A DNA stretch of 36,692 bases, from positions 1 through 36,692 of the forward strand of contig NZ_JABFWW010000190.1 in NCBI RefSeq assembly GCF_013362045.1, read 5' to 3'. Below are positions 6,872 through 14,796 of this stretch, one piece after another (within the stretch, counting starts at the first letter, position 1; each line of letters begins with the position of its first letter). This stretch comes from Frateuria sp. Lineage in GTDB: Bacteria > Pseudomonadota > Gammaproteobacteria > Xanthomonadales > Rhodanobacteraceae. Below the pieces are notes generated by a model. It was not told the origin of the DNA and ran no database searches. It saw only the letters and a program-made list of their open reading frames with translations. The translations under genes were made by a program, and so were the position numbers.

Positions 6872-9112
6872 ATGCGTGCACCTTCGAAGCTGCAGCTGAT
6901 CTGGCGCTCATGCGCCGCCACCCTGCTTTTGTGCGCCGCCGGCGTGCTGCATGCGCAAGCGGCCGATACCGCAGGCGATCCCCCCGACCGCGTCGCGCGG
7001 CTGTCCTATCTGCAGGGCGACGTCGGCCTGCTGCCTTCCGGCGGGCATGACTGGGGCGAGGCCGGCATCAACCGTCCGCTGACCGGCGGCGACCGGCTTT
7101 CCAGCGCCGCCGGAGCGCGCGCCGAGCTGGAGCTCAACGGCGCGGCGCTGCGCCTGGACGGGCAGACCGACGTGGGCCTGCTGCAGCTGGACGACCGCAT
7201 GGCCCAGCTCGAGCTGACCCAGGGCACGCTCGACCTCCACGTGCGACGGCTGGGCGATGGCCAGAGCTACGAGATCGACACGCCGACCGTGGCGCTGGCG
7301 GTCGACCGCCCTGGCAACGTCCGCGTCGACGTCGATCGCGACGGCAAGGCCACCCTCGTCACCGCGTTCGATGGCAGCGCCACGGTCTATGGCGAGAACA
7401 ATGCGCAGCGGCAGGTGGTCGCCGGACGCAGCTACCGTTTCGCCGATTCCTCGCTCGAAAACGTCGCGCTGGAGGAAATCGACGGCGGTGACGACTTCGA
7501 CGCCTGGTCCAGCGGGCGCGACCGCCGCTATGCCGACTCCGGGTCGCGCCGCTACGTCTCCGAGGACGTGATCGGCTACCAGGACCTGGACAGCTACGGC
7601 CAATGGCGCAGCGATCCGGACTACGGCACGGTGTGGTATCCGGCGGACGTCGGTGTCGGCTGGGCGCCCTACCGCGACGGCCACTGGGCCTGGGTCGCTC
7701 CCTGGGGCTGGACCTGGGTGGACGACGCGCCGTGGGGTTTCGCGCCCTACCACTACGGGCGCTGGGCCTGGCGCGACGGCTGGTGCTGGGTGCCCGGCCC
7801 GATCGGCTGGAACCCGGTGTACGCGCCGGCGCTGGTCGCCTTCGTCGGCGGCCGCAACTGGAGCCTTTCGATAGGCACCGCGCCGGTCGGCTGGTTCCCG
7901 CTGGGCCCGGGCGACGTCTACGACCCCTGGTACCACAGCAGCCGCAACTACTACACCCAGGTCAACGTGACCAACATCTACGTGCGCAACGTCAACCGCA
8001 CGGTGATCGTCAACCGCATCGACAACCGCTACCGCGACTGGAACCGCGGCATCGCCCCGCCGGTGCGGGCGATGGGCCGCGGCGGCAACGAGCCACGCGG
8101 CTTCACCGCGATGCCCGCGCGCAACTTCGCCGAGGCCGACCGCGTGCAGCGGCATCGGCTCAGGGTCGATGCCGGCGAGCTCGCGGGCGCGTCCGTGCTC
8201 ACCCGCGCCGCCACGCCGCGGCCCACGCCACGGAGTTTCGCACCGCAGCGGCCGCCACAGGCGGACCCGCTGCCTGCGCAGGGCTTCCGGCGCGAGGTGG
8301 TGGCGCGGCATGCGCCGCGCATGGACGTGGCGGGCAACGAGCGCCTGGTCAACGATCGCCTGGCCCGTACGCAACCGCGGTCGATGCCGGAAAACGTGCG
8401 CGTGCTGCAGACCCCCAACGCCACCCTGCCTACGGCCGCGCGCATCGCTCCGGCCGACCGCGCGTACCCGCCGCAGGCAGCGCCGCGCGAAACCGCACGC
8501 CTTGCGGGCGACCATGACGTCCGCCGCGCCGAGGCATCCGCCGTCGCACCGATCCCGCGCGGAGAGCCGCTGCGCCCGGGTGAACTGCGCTCGGCGCGCT
8601 TCGCCCGGCCGGACGGATACCGGCCTCGGGAAACGATGCAGGGTCGGGGCAGCGTGAGCTTCATTTCCAGCGGCGCATCCGATCGCGAGCGCGAGGTCCG
8701 CGCGGCGCCCACGCTGCCGCAGGTGCCGCGCTTCGAGCGCGCCGAGGCGCCGCCGGCCCGTCGCTTCGACGCCAGCCCGCGCTTCCAGCAGGCGCCAGAT
8801 GCCGATGCGCAGGCGCGCGAGGCCCGCATCGAGGGCGCACGCCGCATGCAGGCCATGCCGCGCGGCGAAGCGGCGGAGCCCGCGCACATGCGCGCACCGG
8901 ATTTCGATGCGCAGCTGCGCGATCGCGCGCCAGCGCAGCCGCAGCGTTTCGAGCGGGCGCCCGACTTCCGCGCGATGCGCCCGATGCCGCAGTCCGAACC
9001 GATCCAGCGCGCCGCGCCGCCGTCGTATGGCCATGCGCCCGCACCCCAGTCGCACCCGCCGGCGGAACATCCGCATCGCGAGTCGCCGCGCCGGTTCGAA
9101 CAGCAACAGTGA
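6872..9112 (+). CDS. Exported FecR-domain / DUF6600 protein
   Basis: 746-residue secreted or periplasmic protein. A Sec signal peptide covers about residues 1-30 (ending VLHAQA). A FecR-like beta domain covers about 42-185: [46 protein letters not shown] Trp/Tyr-rich DUF6600-type block covers about 240-335, with repeated WxxxPWGWxW and [10 protein letters not shown] elements. The last 400 residues are low-complexity, rich in Pro, Ala and Arg, and probably disordered. The start is fixed by GGAGGAA eight bases upstream; an upstream TTG frame lacks a ribosome site. Unlike FecR anti-sigma factors it has no transmembrane helix and no sigma-factor neighbour, so signalling is unlikely. A surface or envelope scaffold role is a guess. 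Confidence 0.85.
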   Translation: MRAPSKLQLIWRSCAATLLLCAAGVLHAQAADTAGDPPDRVARLSYLQGDVGLLPSGGHDWGEAGINRPLTGGDRLSSAAGARAELELNGAALRLDGQTDVGLLQLDDRMAQLELTQGTLDLHVRRLGDGQSYEIDTPTVALAVDRPGNVRVDVDRDGKATLVTAFDGSATVYGENNAQRQVVAGRSYRFADSSLENVALEEIDGGDDFDAWSSGRDRRYADSGSRRYVSEDVIGYQDLDSYGQWRSDPDYGTVWYPADVGVGWAPYRDGHWAWVAPWGWTWVDDAPWGFAPYHYGRWAWRDGWCWVPGPIGWNPVYAPALVAFVGGRNWSLSIGTAPVGWFPLGPGDVYDPWYHSSRNYYTQVNVTNIYVRNVNRTVIVNRIDNRYRDWNRGIAPPVRAMGRGGNEPRGFTAMPARNFAEADRVQRHRLRVDAGELAGASVLTRAATPRPTPRSFAPQRPPQADPLPAQGFRREVVARHAPRMDVAGNERLVNDRLARTQPRSMPENVRVLQTPNATLPTAARIAPADRAYPPQAAPRETARLAGDHDVRRAEASAVAPIPRGEPLRPGELRSARFARPDGYRPRETMQGRGSVSFISSGASDREREVRAAPTLPQVPRFERAEAPPARRFDASPRFQQAPDADAQAREARIEGARRMQAMPRGEAAEPAHMRAPDFDAQLRDRAPAQPQRFERAPDFRAMRPMPQSEPIQRAAPPSYGHAPAPQSHPPAEHPHRESPRRFEQQQ

Positions 9113-9120
9113 CCGTTCCA

Positions 9121-9143
9121 GGCGGCGCCCTCGCGGCGCCGCC
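9121..9143 (+). terminator. Perfect 9-bp GC hairpin between the FecR/DUF6600 gene and trmB
   Basis: GGCGGCGCC (9121-9129), loop CTCGC, GGCGCCGCC (9135-9143), starting eight bases after the stop codon. No T-run follows, so it is a Rho-independent terminator only in shape. It is followed directly by TACAAT (9146-9151), a good -10 hexamer, with the trmB start downstream. Confidence 0.5.
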
Positions 9144-9209
9144 GCTACAATGCGCCGCCTCCGCGGCGTGACACGCAAGCGCCACGCCACCGCAACCCAG
9201 GCGCATGCC

Positions 9210-9917
9210 GTGACCGACCAGCCCGAGCTCCCCGAACCTTCCCCGCACCTGCGCCGCATACGCAGCTTCGTGCTGCGCGAAGGCCGCATGACGCCAGCCC
9301 AGCAGCGCGCCTTCGATGCACACTGGGCACGTTTCGGCATCGACTACACCGGTACCGTGCAGGATTTCGACGCGCGCTTCGATCGGCAGGCGCCGCGCGT
9401 GCTGGAAATCGGCTTCGGCAACGGCGAGGCGCTGGCCTGGGCTAGTGAGCACGACCCGGCACGCGACCATGTCGGCATCGAGGTCCACGGGCCCGGCGTG
9501 GGCCGGCTGATGAACGCGCTGGCCGCGCGCGACGCGCACAACGTGCGCATCTACAAGCATGATGCGGTCGAAGTGCTGGAGCACGAGATCGCACCCGGCA
9601 CGCTGGCCGAGGCGCGCATCTGGTTTCCCGATCCGTGGCACAAGAAGCGCCACAACAAGCGGCGCATCGTGCAGCCGCAGTTCGTCGCCCTGCTGGCCTC
9701 GCGCACGGCGCCGGGCGGCCTGCTGCACCTGGCCACCGACTGGCAGCCCTACGCCGAGCACATGCTGGAGGTGATGGAGGCGGCACCCGCGTGGCGCAAC
9801 GCCATCGCCCCCGGCCAGTACGCCCCCAAGCCGGCCTGGCGCATCGAAACACACTTCGAGCGGCGCGGGTTGAAGCTCGGCCACGGAGTGTGGGATCTGC
9901 TCTACCTCAAGGCGTAG
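9210..9917 (+). CDS. trmB: tRNA (guanine-N7-)-methyltransferase
   Basis: SAM-dependent enzyme that makes m7G46 in the variable loop of tRNAs. Motif I is [16 protein letters not shown]; the TrmB signature is [34 protein letters not shown] and the C-terminal ETHFERRG complete the family pattern. The leader [17 protein letters not shown] is also characteristic. The GTG at 9210 gives 235 residues, close to E. coli TrmB (239). An in-frame ATG at 9150 would give 255, but it overlaps the -10-like TACAAT and has no ribosome site. Neither start has a strong Shine-Dalgarno, so the start is uncertain while the identity is firm. Confidence 0.94.
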   Translation: MTDQPELPEPSPHLRRIRSFVLREGRMTPAQQRAFDAHWARFGIDYTGTVQDFDARFDRQAPRVLEIGFGNGEALAWASEHDPARDHVGIEVHGPGVGRLMNALAARDAHNVRIYKHDAVEVLEHEIAPGTLAEARIWFPDPWHKKRHNKRRIVQPQFVALLASRTAPGGLLHLATDWQPYAEHMLEVMEAAPAWRNAIAPGQYAPKPAWRIETHFERRGLKLGHGVWDLLYLKA

Positions 9918-9933
9918 GGTCCCGCCGGCTTTC

Positions 9934-9965
9934 CCCGCAGGGTGGGCTGAAGCCCACCCTGCGGG
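9934..9965. repeat. Perfect REP-like palindrome after trmB
   Basis: CCCGCAGGGTGGGCT (9934-9948) and AGCCCACCCTGCGGG (9951-9965) are perfect complements separated by GA. The core GGGTGGGCTGAAGCCCACCC is the same as in the inverted pair at 2216-2280. Lying 16 bases after the trmB stop, it would also form a very stable hairpin in the mRNA, but no T-run follows. Confidence 0.75.
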
Positions 9966-10017
9966 AGCTACCTCTCCCCACAGGGAAAAGGTTCACCAGC
10001 CGCTGCAACGCCCCGCT

Positions 10018-10023
10018 TATACT
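10018..10023 (+). promoter_or_regulatory. Candidate -10 box TATACT for the SLC13 transporter
   Basis: TATACT matches five of six -10 consensus bases. The best -35-like hexamer, TTCACC (9992-9997), is 20 bases away, so the promoter is tentative. The leader would be about 85 bases. Confidence 0.35.
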
Positions 10024-10114
10024 GCCCGGCAAACAGGGACAGGCCCCACCGCGTGAGGCATCCGCCGCACAACTCCATCCGTTTCCACCACCAGCCCTTC
10101 CTGGACGCTCGCTA

Positions 10115-11956
10115 GTGGCCCTTGCGCTCACCCCCGAAATGATCCTCGTGCTCGGGCTGGTGTGCTTCACCATGCTGATGCTGGTGCTGGAGTGGATCCG
10201 CGCCGACATGGTGGCGTTGCTGGTGGTGGTGGTGATCGGCCTCATCGGGCTGATTCCCTCCGACCGCGTGTTCAATGGCTTCGCCGGCAACGCGGTGATC
10301 GCGATCATCGCGATCATGATCATGGGCGCGGGGCTGGACCGCGCCGGCGTGCTTTCGCTCACCGCGAGCTTCGTGATGCGCATGGCGCGCGGCAAGGAGT
10401 CGCGCCTGGGCGTCGTGATCAACTCGGTCACCAGCCTGTTCAGCGCGGTGATCCCCAGCCAGGCGCTGGCCGCGCTGATGATCCCGGTGACCAGCCGATT
10501 GTCCGCGCGCACCGGCGTGCCGATCTCGCGGCTGCTGCTGCCGATGGGCTTCTGCATCCTCACCGCGACCAACACCACGCTGATCGCCAATTCGCCGCTG
10601 ATCGTCCTCAACGACCTGATCGCCAGCGCCAACGCCAACCTGCCGCCCGGCGCGCACACCATCCCCAAGTTCGGCCTGTTCAGCGTGACGCCGGTGGGAC
10701 TGGTGCTGGCGCTGCTGGGCATCGGCTACTTCTGGCTGTTCACCCGCAGGCTGCTGCCCGAACGCGAGGACGAGCGGCTGAAGGTGACGCCGGGACGCAC
10801 CGAGAGCTACTTCGCCGAGACCTACGGCATCGGCGGCGAGACCGCGGAACTCACCGTCACCGCGGAAAGCCCGCTGGTGGGCATGAGCATCGGCGAGGTG
10901 GAACAGCTGCACGGCGCGCCGCTGATCCTGGCGATCAAGAGCGGCAACGACGCGCGCATGGCGCCGCCGGTGGACTACGTGATCTGGGTCGGTTCGGTGC
11001 TCGGCGTACTGGCCCCGCGCGACCAGATCGCACAGTTCGCCAACAACCAGCTGTGCAAGGTCTCCCCGCGCATGCGCCAGCTGGGCGAGCTGTTCAACCC
11101 GACCCGCGCCGGCATCTCCGAGGCGGTGCTGCCGCCGTCCTCGCGCTTCCTCAAGCAGAGCGTGGGCGACCTGCGCCTGCGCAAGCGCTACGGCATCTCG
11201 GTGCTGGCGGTTAACCGCGGCGACCAGGTGTTCCGCGACGACCTGCGCGGCGTCAGCCTGCGCGCCGGCGACACGCTGGTGCTGCACTCGAGCTGGCGCG
11301 ACCTGGCGCTGGCCTCGGAGGACAAGGACCTGGTCGTGGTCACCGACATCCCCAAGGAGGAACAGCGCCCCGGCAAGATCTGGCAGGCGGTGGGCTTCTT
11401 CCTGCTGGCCAAGTGCCTGGCCCTGTTCACCCACCTGGACCTGTCGGTGGCCATGATGACCGGCGCGATCGGCATGCTGCTCTCCGGCGTGCTGAACATG
11501 GACGAGGCCTACAAGGCGGTCAACTGGAAGACGATCTTCGTGACCGCGTGCCTGATCCCGCTGGGATGGTCGATGGATGCCACCGGCACCGCCGCCTGGG
11601 TGGCGCAGGAGGTGCTCAACCACCTGGGCAGCGCCTCGCCGTGGATCCTGCAGACGTGCCTGGCCGTGCTCACCCTGCTGTTCTCGCAGGTGATGTCCAA
11701 CGTGGGCGCCACGGTGATGATGGTGCCCATCGCCATCAGCGTGGCGGTTGCCACCGGTGGCAACCCCTCGGCCTATGCGCTGATCGTGGCGGTGTCCTCG
11801 TCCAACACCTTCCTGCTCAGTTCCGGCCACCCCGCGCTGATGATGGTGGCTGGCCCCGGCGGCTACCGCGGCAAGGACTTCCTGCGCGTGGGCGTGCCGC
11901 TCACCGTGATGGTGCTGGTGGCGACGTTGCTCGCCATCAACCTGATGTTCCACTGA
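10115..11956 (+). CDS. SLC13/DASS-type transporter with RCK-C (TrkA-C) domains
   Basis: 613-residue inner-membrane transporter of the divalent-anion:sodium symporter superfamily. An N-terminal hydrophobic block (about 8-215) includes LEWIRADMVALLVVVVIGL, the family-type turn SAVIPSQALAALMIP, and TATNTTLIANSPL. Two soluble RCK-C-like segments lie at about 225-400: ELTVTAESPLVGMSIGEVE and SVGDLRLRKRYGISVLAVNRGD...LRAGDTLVLHSS. A C-terminal membrane block (about 420-613) includes SNVGATVMMVPIAISVA and SSSNTFLLSSGHPA. Substrate is unknown; sulfate, dicarboxylates or other anions are possible. GTG 10115 is used as the start; ATG 10139 is the alternative. Sulfate uptake would fit the sulfation genes at 16-21 kb, but that is conjecture. 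Confidence 0.88.
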   Translation: MALALTPEMILVLGLVCFTMLMLVLEWIRADMVALLVVVVIGLIGLIPSDRVFNGFAGNAVIAIIAIMIMGAGLDRAGVLSLTASFVMRMARGKESRLGVVINSVTSLFSAVIPSQALAALMIPVTSRLSARTGVPISRLLLPMGFCILTATNTTLIANSPLIVLNDLIASANANLPPGAHTIPKFGLFSVTPVGLVLALLGIGYFWLFTRRLLPEREDERLKVTPGRTESYFAETYGIGGETAELTVTAESPLVGMSIGEVEQLHGAPLILAIKSGNDARMAPPVDYVIWVGSVLGVLAPRDQIAQFANNQLCKVSPRMRQLGELFNPTRAGISEAVLPPSSRFLKQSVGDLRLRKRYGISVLAVNRGDQVFRDDLRGVSLRAGDTLVLHSSWRDLALASEDKDLVVVTDIPKEEQRPGKIWQAVGFFLLAKCLALFTHLDLSVAMMTGAIGMLLSGVLNMDEAYKAVNWKTIFVTACLIPLGWSMDATGTAAWVAQEVLNHLGSASPWILQTCLAVLTLLFSQVMSNVGATVMMVPIAISVAVATGGNPSAYALIVAVSSSNTFLLSSGHPALMMVAGPGGYRGKDFLRVGVPLTVMVLVATLLAINLMFH

Positions 11957-11974
11957 ACCGGAAGCGGGCCGAAC

Positions 11975-11995
11975 AGGCGCCTGGGCGCCTTCTTT
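11975..11995 (+). terminator. Weak intrinsic terminator after the SLC13 gene
   Basis: AGGCGC (11975-11980), loop CTGG, GCGCCT (11985-11990), followed by TCTTT. It lies 19 bases past the stop codon. The stem is short and the T-run interrupted, so termination may be partial. Confidence 0.45.
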
Positions 11996-12020
11996 GCAGG
12001 CCACAGGCGCCTGCCTCCCA

Positions 12021-12190
12021 TTGACGAGAATTGCACTCGGGGCTGCCTACTCTTGCCCGAAGCCCTTTCATCGGGCCAGGGAACGGGGATATCCGGTTTT
12101 GCCTGCGCATGCAGGTGGTGCCGTGCACGGTCTGGCGGGAAAGAACCGTCTGCCGACATGGCCCATTCAGGACGATGGGACACAGCCACT
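12021..12190 (+). promoter_or_regulatory. Promoter and hairpin-containing leader of the wecA-like gene
   Basis: TTGACG (12021-12026) is a near-perfect -35; the best -10 candidate, TACTCT (12048-12053), lies 21 bases on, which is too far for a standard promoter. Downstream are a hairpin CCTGC-GCAT-GCAGG (12102-12115) and the palindrome CCGTGCACGG (12121-12130). No ops/JUMPstart element and no recognisable riboswitch core was found. The leader would run more than 100 bases to the ATG at 12191. Confidence 0.3.
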
Positions 12191-13369
12191 ATGCAGTACT
12201 CCCGGATACTTATTGCCTGCCTGACGGCCGCCTGCGTTTCGGCGGTGGCGATCGCCATCCTCTACCGCTTCGCGGAATCCTGGGGCCTGGTCGACCGGCC
12301 GGACGAGCGCAAGCACCACGTCGGCCACGTCCCCTTGATCGGAGGCCTGGCCGCGTTCATCGGCGTGCTCGCCGGCACCGTGATCGACGGGCAACCCCAT
12401 CTCTACACCGTCACCCTGCTGGCTACCGCCGCCGTGCTCGCAGCAGTGGGCGCGCTGGACGACCGCTTCGACCTGAGCGTGCGCACGCGGCTATTGGTGC
12501 AGACAGCCGCCGTGCTCACCATGGTCGCGGTAACCGGAGTTCAGATCCACACGCTCGGCCACCTGTTCGGCCAGGAATTCGAGCTGGGCGTGTTCGGTAT
12601 CCCGCTCACCGTCGTGGCGGTGATCGGCCTGCTCAACGCCTTCAACATGATGGACGGCATCGACGGCCTGGCCGGCACGCTGGCGCTGGTCAGCATCGGC
12701 GCCATCATCATGTACCAGGGGCAACCGCAATGGCCGGGCGTGATCGTGCTGGTGCTGCTGGCCGGCGCGCTGGTGCCCTACCTGGCGGTCAACCTGGGCC
12801 TGGTCGGCAAGAAGATCTTCCTGGGCGACGCCGGCAGCATGGTGATCGGCTACATGCTCGCCTGGTCGCTGATCCACCTGAGCCAGAGCGGCCCGACCCA
12901 TGAGCTGTCCACCATGGACGTGCTCTGGTGCGTGGCGCTGCCGGTGCTCGACACGCTGGCGGTGATGGTGCGGCGCATCCGCGAGGGCAAGAGCCCGTTC
13001 AAGCCCGACCGCGGCCACGTCCATCACATGATGATGCGCGCCGGCCTGGGCCCGCGTACCACGCTGGTGGCGCTGGTGACGCTGGCGATCCTGCTGGCGC
13101 TGACCGGCATGCTCACCCACTCGCTGGCGCCCGGCAGCAACCTGCTTGCCTTCGGCGCTATCACGGTGATCTACGTAACGCTGATGGGACGCGTCTGGCA
13201 GAAGCTGCAGTCCACCCCCGCGATTCCGACGCTGGCGCCGCCGCGGCCCACGCTGGAGACGACCGGCCGCCTGCCCAGCAACGTCGTGCGGCTGCAGTCC
13301 TCGGTGACGCTGCTGTCCTCCTACGGCAAGAAGGCCCAGGGACCCAAGCGGGGCTCTGCTGCCAAATAG
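12191..13369 (+). CDS. wecA: WecA-like undecaprenyl-phosphate sugar-1-phosphate transferase
   Basis: 392-residue polytopic membrane enzyme of the MraY/WecA family. It transfers a HexNAc-1-phosphate (GlcNAc in WecA) from its UDP-sugar to undecaprenyl phosphate and so primes polysaccharide repeat synthesis. Motifs are RPDERKHH (37-43) with GHVPLIGG, the metal-site aspartates ALDDRFD (D90, D91), NAFNMMDGIDGLAG (N152, D155, D158), FLGDAGS (210-216), and the basic cytoplasmic loop RGHVHHMMMRAG. The N-terminus and most of the interior are hydrophobic helices; the last 70 residues are a polar tail. The ATG at 12191 has only a weak Shine-Dalgarno; another ATG lies at 12158. It heads the rightward part of the locus. 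Confidence 0.92.
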   Translation: MQYSRILIACLTAACVSAVAIAILYRFAESWGLVDRPDERKHHVGHVPLIGGLAAFIGVLAGTVIDGQPHLYTVTLLATAAVLAAVGALDDRFDLSVRTRLLVQTAAVLTMVAVTGVQIHTLGHLFGQEFELGVFGIPLTVVAVIGLLNAFNMMDGIDGLAGTLALVSIGAIIMYQGQPQWPGVIVLVLLAGALVPYLAVNLGLVGKKIFLGDAGSMVIGYMLAWSLIHLSQSGPTHELSTMDVLWCVALPVLDTLAVMVRRIREGKSPFKPDRGHVHHMMMRAGLGPRTTLVALVTLAILLALTGMLTHSLAPGSNLLAFGAITVIYVTLMGRVWQKLQSTPAIPTLAPPRPTLETTGRLPSNVVRLQSSVTLLSSYGKKAQGPKRGSAAK

Positions 13370-13379
13370 GAACCCTCGC

Positions 13380-13404
13380 GGGGCGGCGCGTGCCGCGGCG
13401 CCCC
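13380..13404 (+). terminator. GC hairpin after wecA
   Basis: GGGGCGGCGCG (13380-13390) pairs with CGCGGCGCCCC (13394-13404) with one mismatch and a TGC loop, followed by GCCCTTTCCC. It lies ten bases after the stop. The T-run is short, so read-through into the next gene is likely to be possible. Confidence 0.45.
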
Positions 13405-13589
13405 GCCCTTTCCCGCGCCGCATCGCCGCAGCATGCGGCATGGGTTCGCGACGCCTCATTCCGCCGGCCCGGCCGGACCTCCCTTCCGCCTAACTGCCGA
13501 GGCAGCTATGCGCCGGCTTCATTGCACGAACCGTCCACCGGCCACCGCCGACAATTCCTGGCACCCGTTTTTGTGGAAACCGCCACGGC

Positions 13590-13661
13590 ATGAACCCGAC
13601 CGCCCCGATCAAGCCGACACGCCTGCGTCAGGTGCCGGCCATGCAACAGGCAACGCAATGA
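13590..13661 (+). CDS. Possible 23-codon leader peptide
   Basis: ATG at 13590 opens a short frame reading MNPTAPIKPTRLRQVPAMQQ plus three residues and a TGA whose first bases overlap the ATG of the next gene (ATGA at 13658-13661). A four-base overlap is typical of translational coupling, so this may be a small upstream ORF controlling the ATP-grasp gene. No Shine-Dalgarno is obvious and the overlap could be chance. Confidence 0.25.
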   Translation: MNPTAPIKPTRLRQVPAMQQATQ

Positions 13662-14629
13662 GGCAGAAGCTCAAGAACTTCAGGGACCAGGTGTCGCCGC
13701 TGCTCATGGTGCTGCCCGACTGCGCCTTCTACCAGTACAAGTACCTGCTGGCCCATGCCCGGATGTGCCGCTTCCAGAAGCCGCGGCGCTTCTCGGAGAA
13801 AATCTTCCATCGCATGCGCTATCCGTCGCCGCTGTTCTCGCGGCTGGCCGACAAGGTCGAGGTGCGCAGCTACATCGCCAATACCGTCGGCACGCAGTAC
13901 CTGGTGCCGGCCCACCTGATCACCGAACGGGTGGTCCCGGAAACCTTCGACGAGCTGCCCGAGAGCTTCGTGATGAAGGCCAACCACAGCTTCGGCCAGC
14001 TGCGCATCGTGCACGACAAGTACGACGAGGACCCGGTCGAACTGGCGCGCCTGGCCAATGCCTGGATGACGTCGGAATTTCCGATACGGATGCGCGAGAA
14101 GCATTACCGCTACATCCGCCCGCGCATCATCTTCGAGCATGCGCTGTTGACCGAGCGGCGCCCCCCCGACGACTTCAAGTTCAACGTGTTCAACCCCGGC
14201 CCGGGCCAGCAGCCGTACATCTTCATCCAGCACATGCAAGGCCGTTTCGAGCATTTGACCCAGGACCTCTACCTGGAGGACTGGTGCCCGGCGCCCTTCC
14301 AGCTGCTGCACCAGAAGACCAGCGGCCGCCTGGCGCCACGGCCCGACCAACTGGACGAAATGCTGCAGATCGCGCGCAGGCTGGCCGAACCGCTGGGCTA
14401 CATGCGTGTGGACCTGTACCTGCACCAGGGCCGTGTCTATGTGGGCGAGCTCACGCTCACCCCCGGTGCCGGCCGCTACGTCTTCGAACCGAAGGAATGG
14501 GACGAAACGCTTGGGACCAAGTTCGGCTGGCCCGAGCCTGCGCTGCACATGGACCTCCCCTCCAGCGGCAACGGCACCAGCAACGACGCCGCCGCGGTGA
14601 CCGCGCGCGTCGCCAGCACGCTGGAATGA
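13658..14629 (+). CDS. TupA-like ATP-grasp polysaccharide biosynthesis protein
   Basis: 323-residue cytoplasmic protein resembling the TupA-like ATPgrasp family (PF14305), often found in capsule, teichuronopeptide and exopolysaccharide loci. Typical blocks are the N-terminal KPRRFSEKIFHRM, ADKVEVRSYIANTVG, LPESFVMKANHSFG (ATP contact), YRYIRPRIIFEHAL, DFKFNVFN and MRVDLYLHQGRVYVGELTLTPGAG (acidic metal site). TupA attaches amino acids such as glutamate to polymer sugars, so a role in linking an amino acid to the repeat unit is plausible but unproven. The ATG at 13658 overlaps the stop of a 23-codon frame; its own stop overlaps an ATG at 14626. Confidence 0.85.
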   Translation: MRQKLKNFRDQVSPLLMVLPDCAFYQYKYLLAHARMCRFQKPRRFSEKIFHRMRYPSPLFSRLADKVEVRSYIANTVGTQYLVPAHLITERVVPETFDELPESFVMKANHSFGQLRIVHDKYDEDPVELARLANAWMTSEFPIRMREKHYRYIRPRIIFEHALLTERRPPDDFKFNVFNPGPGQQPYIFIQHMQGRFEHLTQDLYLEDWCPAPFQLLHQKTSGRLAPRPDQLDEMLQIARRLAEPLGYMRVDLYLHQGRVYVGELTLTPGAGRYVFEPKEWDETLGTKFGWPEPALHMDLPSSGNGTSNDAAAVTARVASTLE

Positions 14630-14796
14630 ACTATTCCACCTCCACCGGATATCCAGACAGAGACCATGACACAGGACGTCCGATGAACCTGCATAGCCTT
14701 CGCCCACGACTGGCCACCATGCACGAGGCAGGTGGCGATCCACGCGAACCCGCGCCCGAACGCGCCCGTGAGCCTGCAGCCAGCCGGAGCACATGC

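Noticed and set aside
6908-9340. 810-codon leftward open frame over the FecR/DUF6600 gene
   Set aside because: Antisense shadow; the rightward gene has a signal peptide, a strong ribosome site and domain motifs.
10112-12004. 630-codon leftward open frame over the SLC13 gene
   Set aside because: Antisense shadow with His/Gln/Arg-rich translation; the rightward frame has clear membrane helices.
12021-12190. c-di-GMP (GEMM) riboswitch or ops/JUMPstart element before wecA
   Set aside because: Hairpins are present, but no GEMM core sequence and no GGCGGTAG ops sequence was found.
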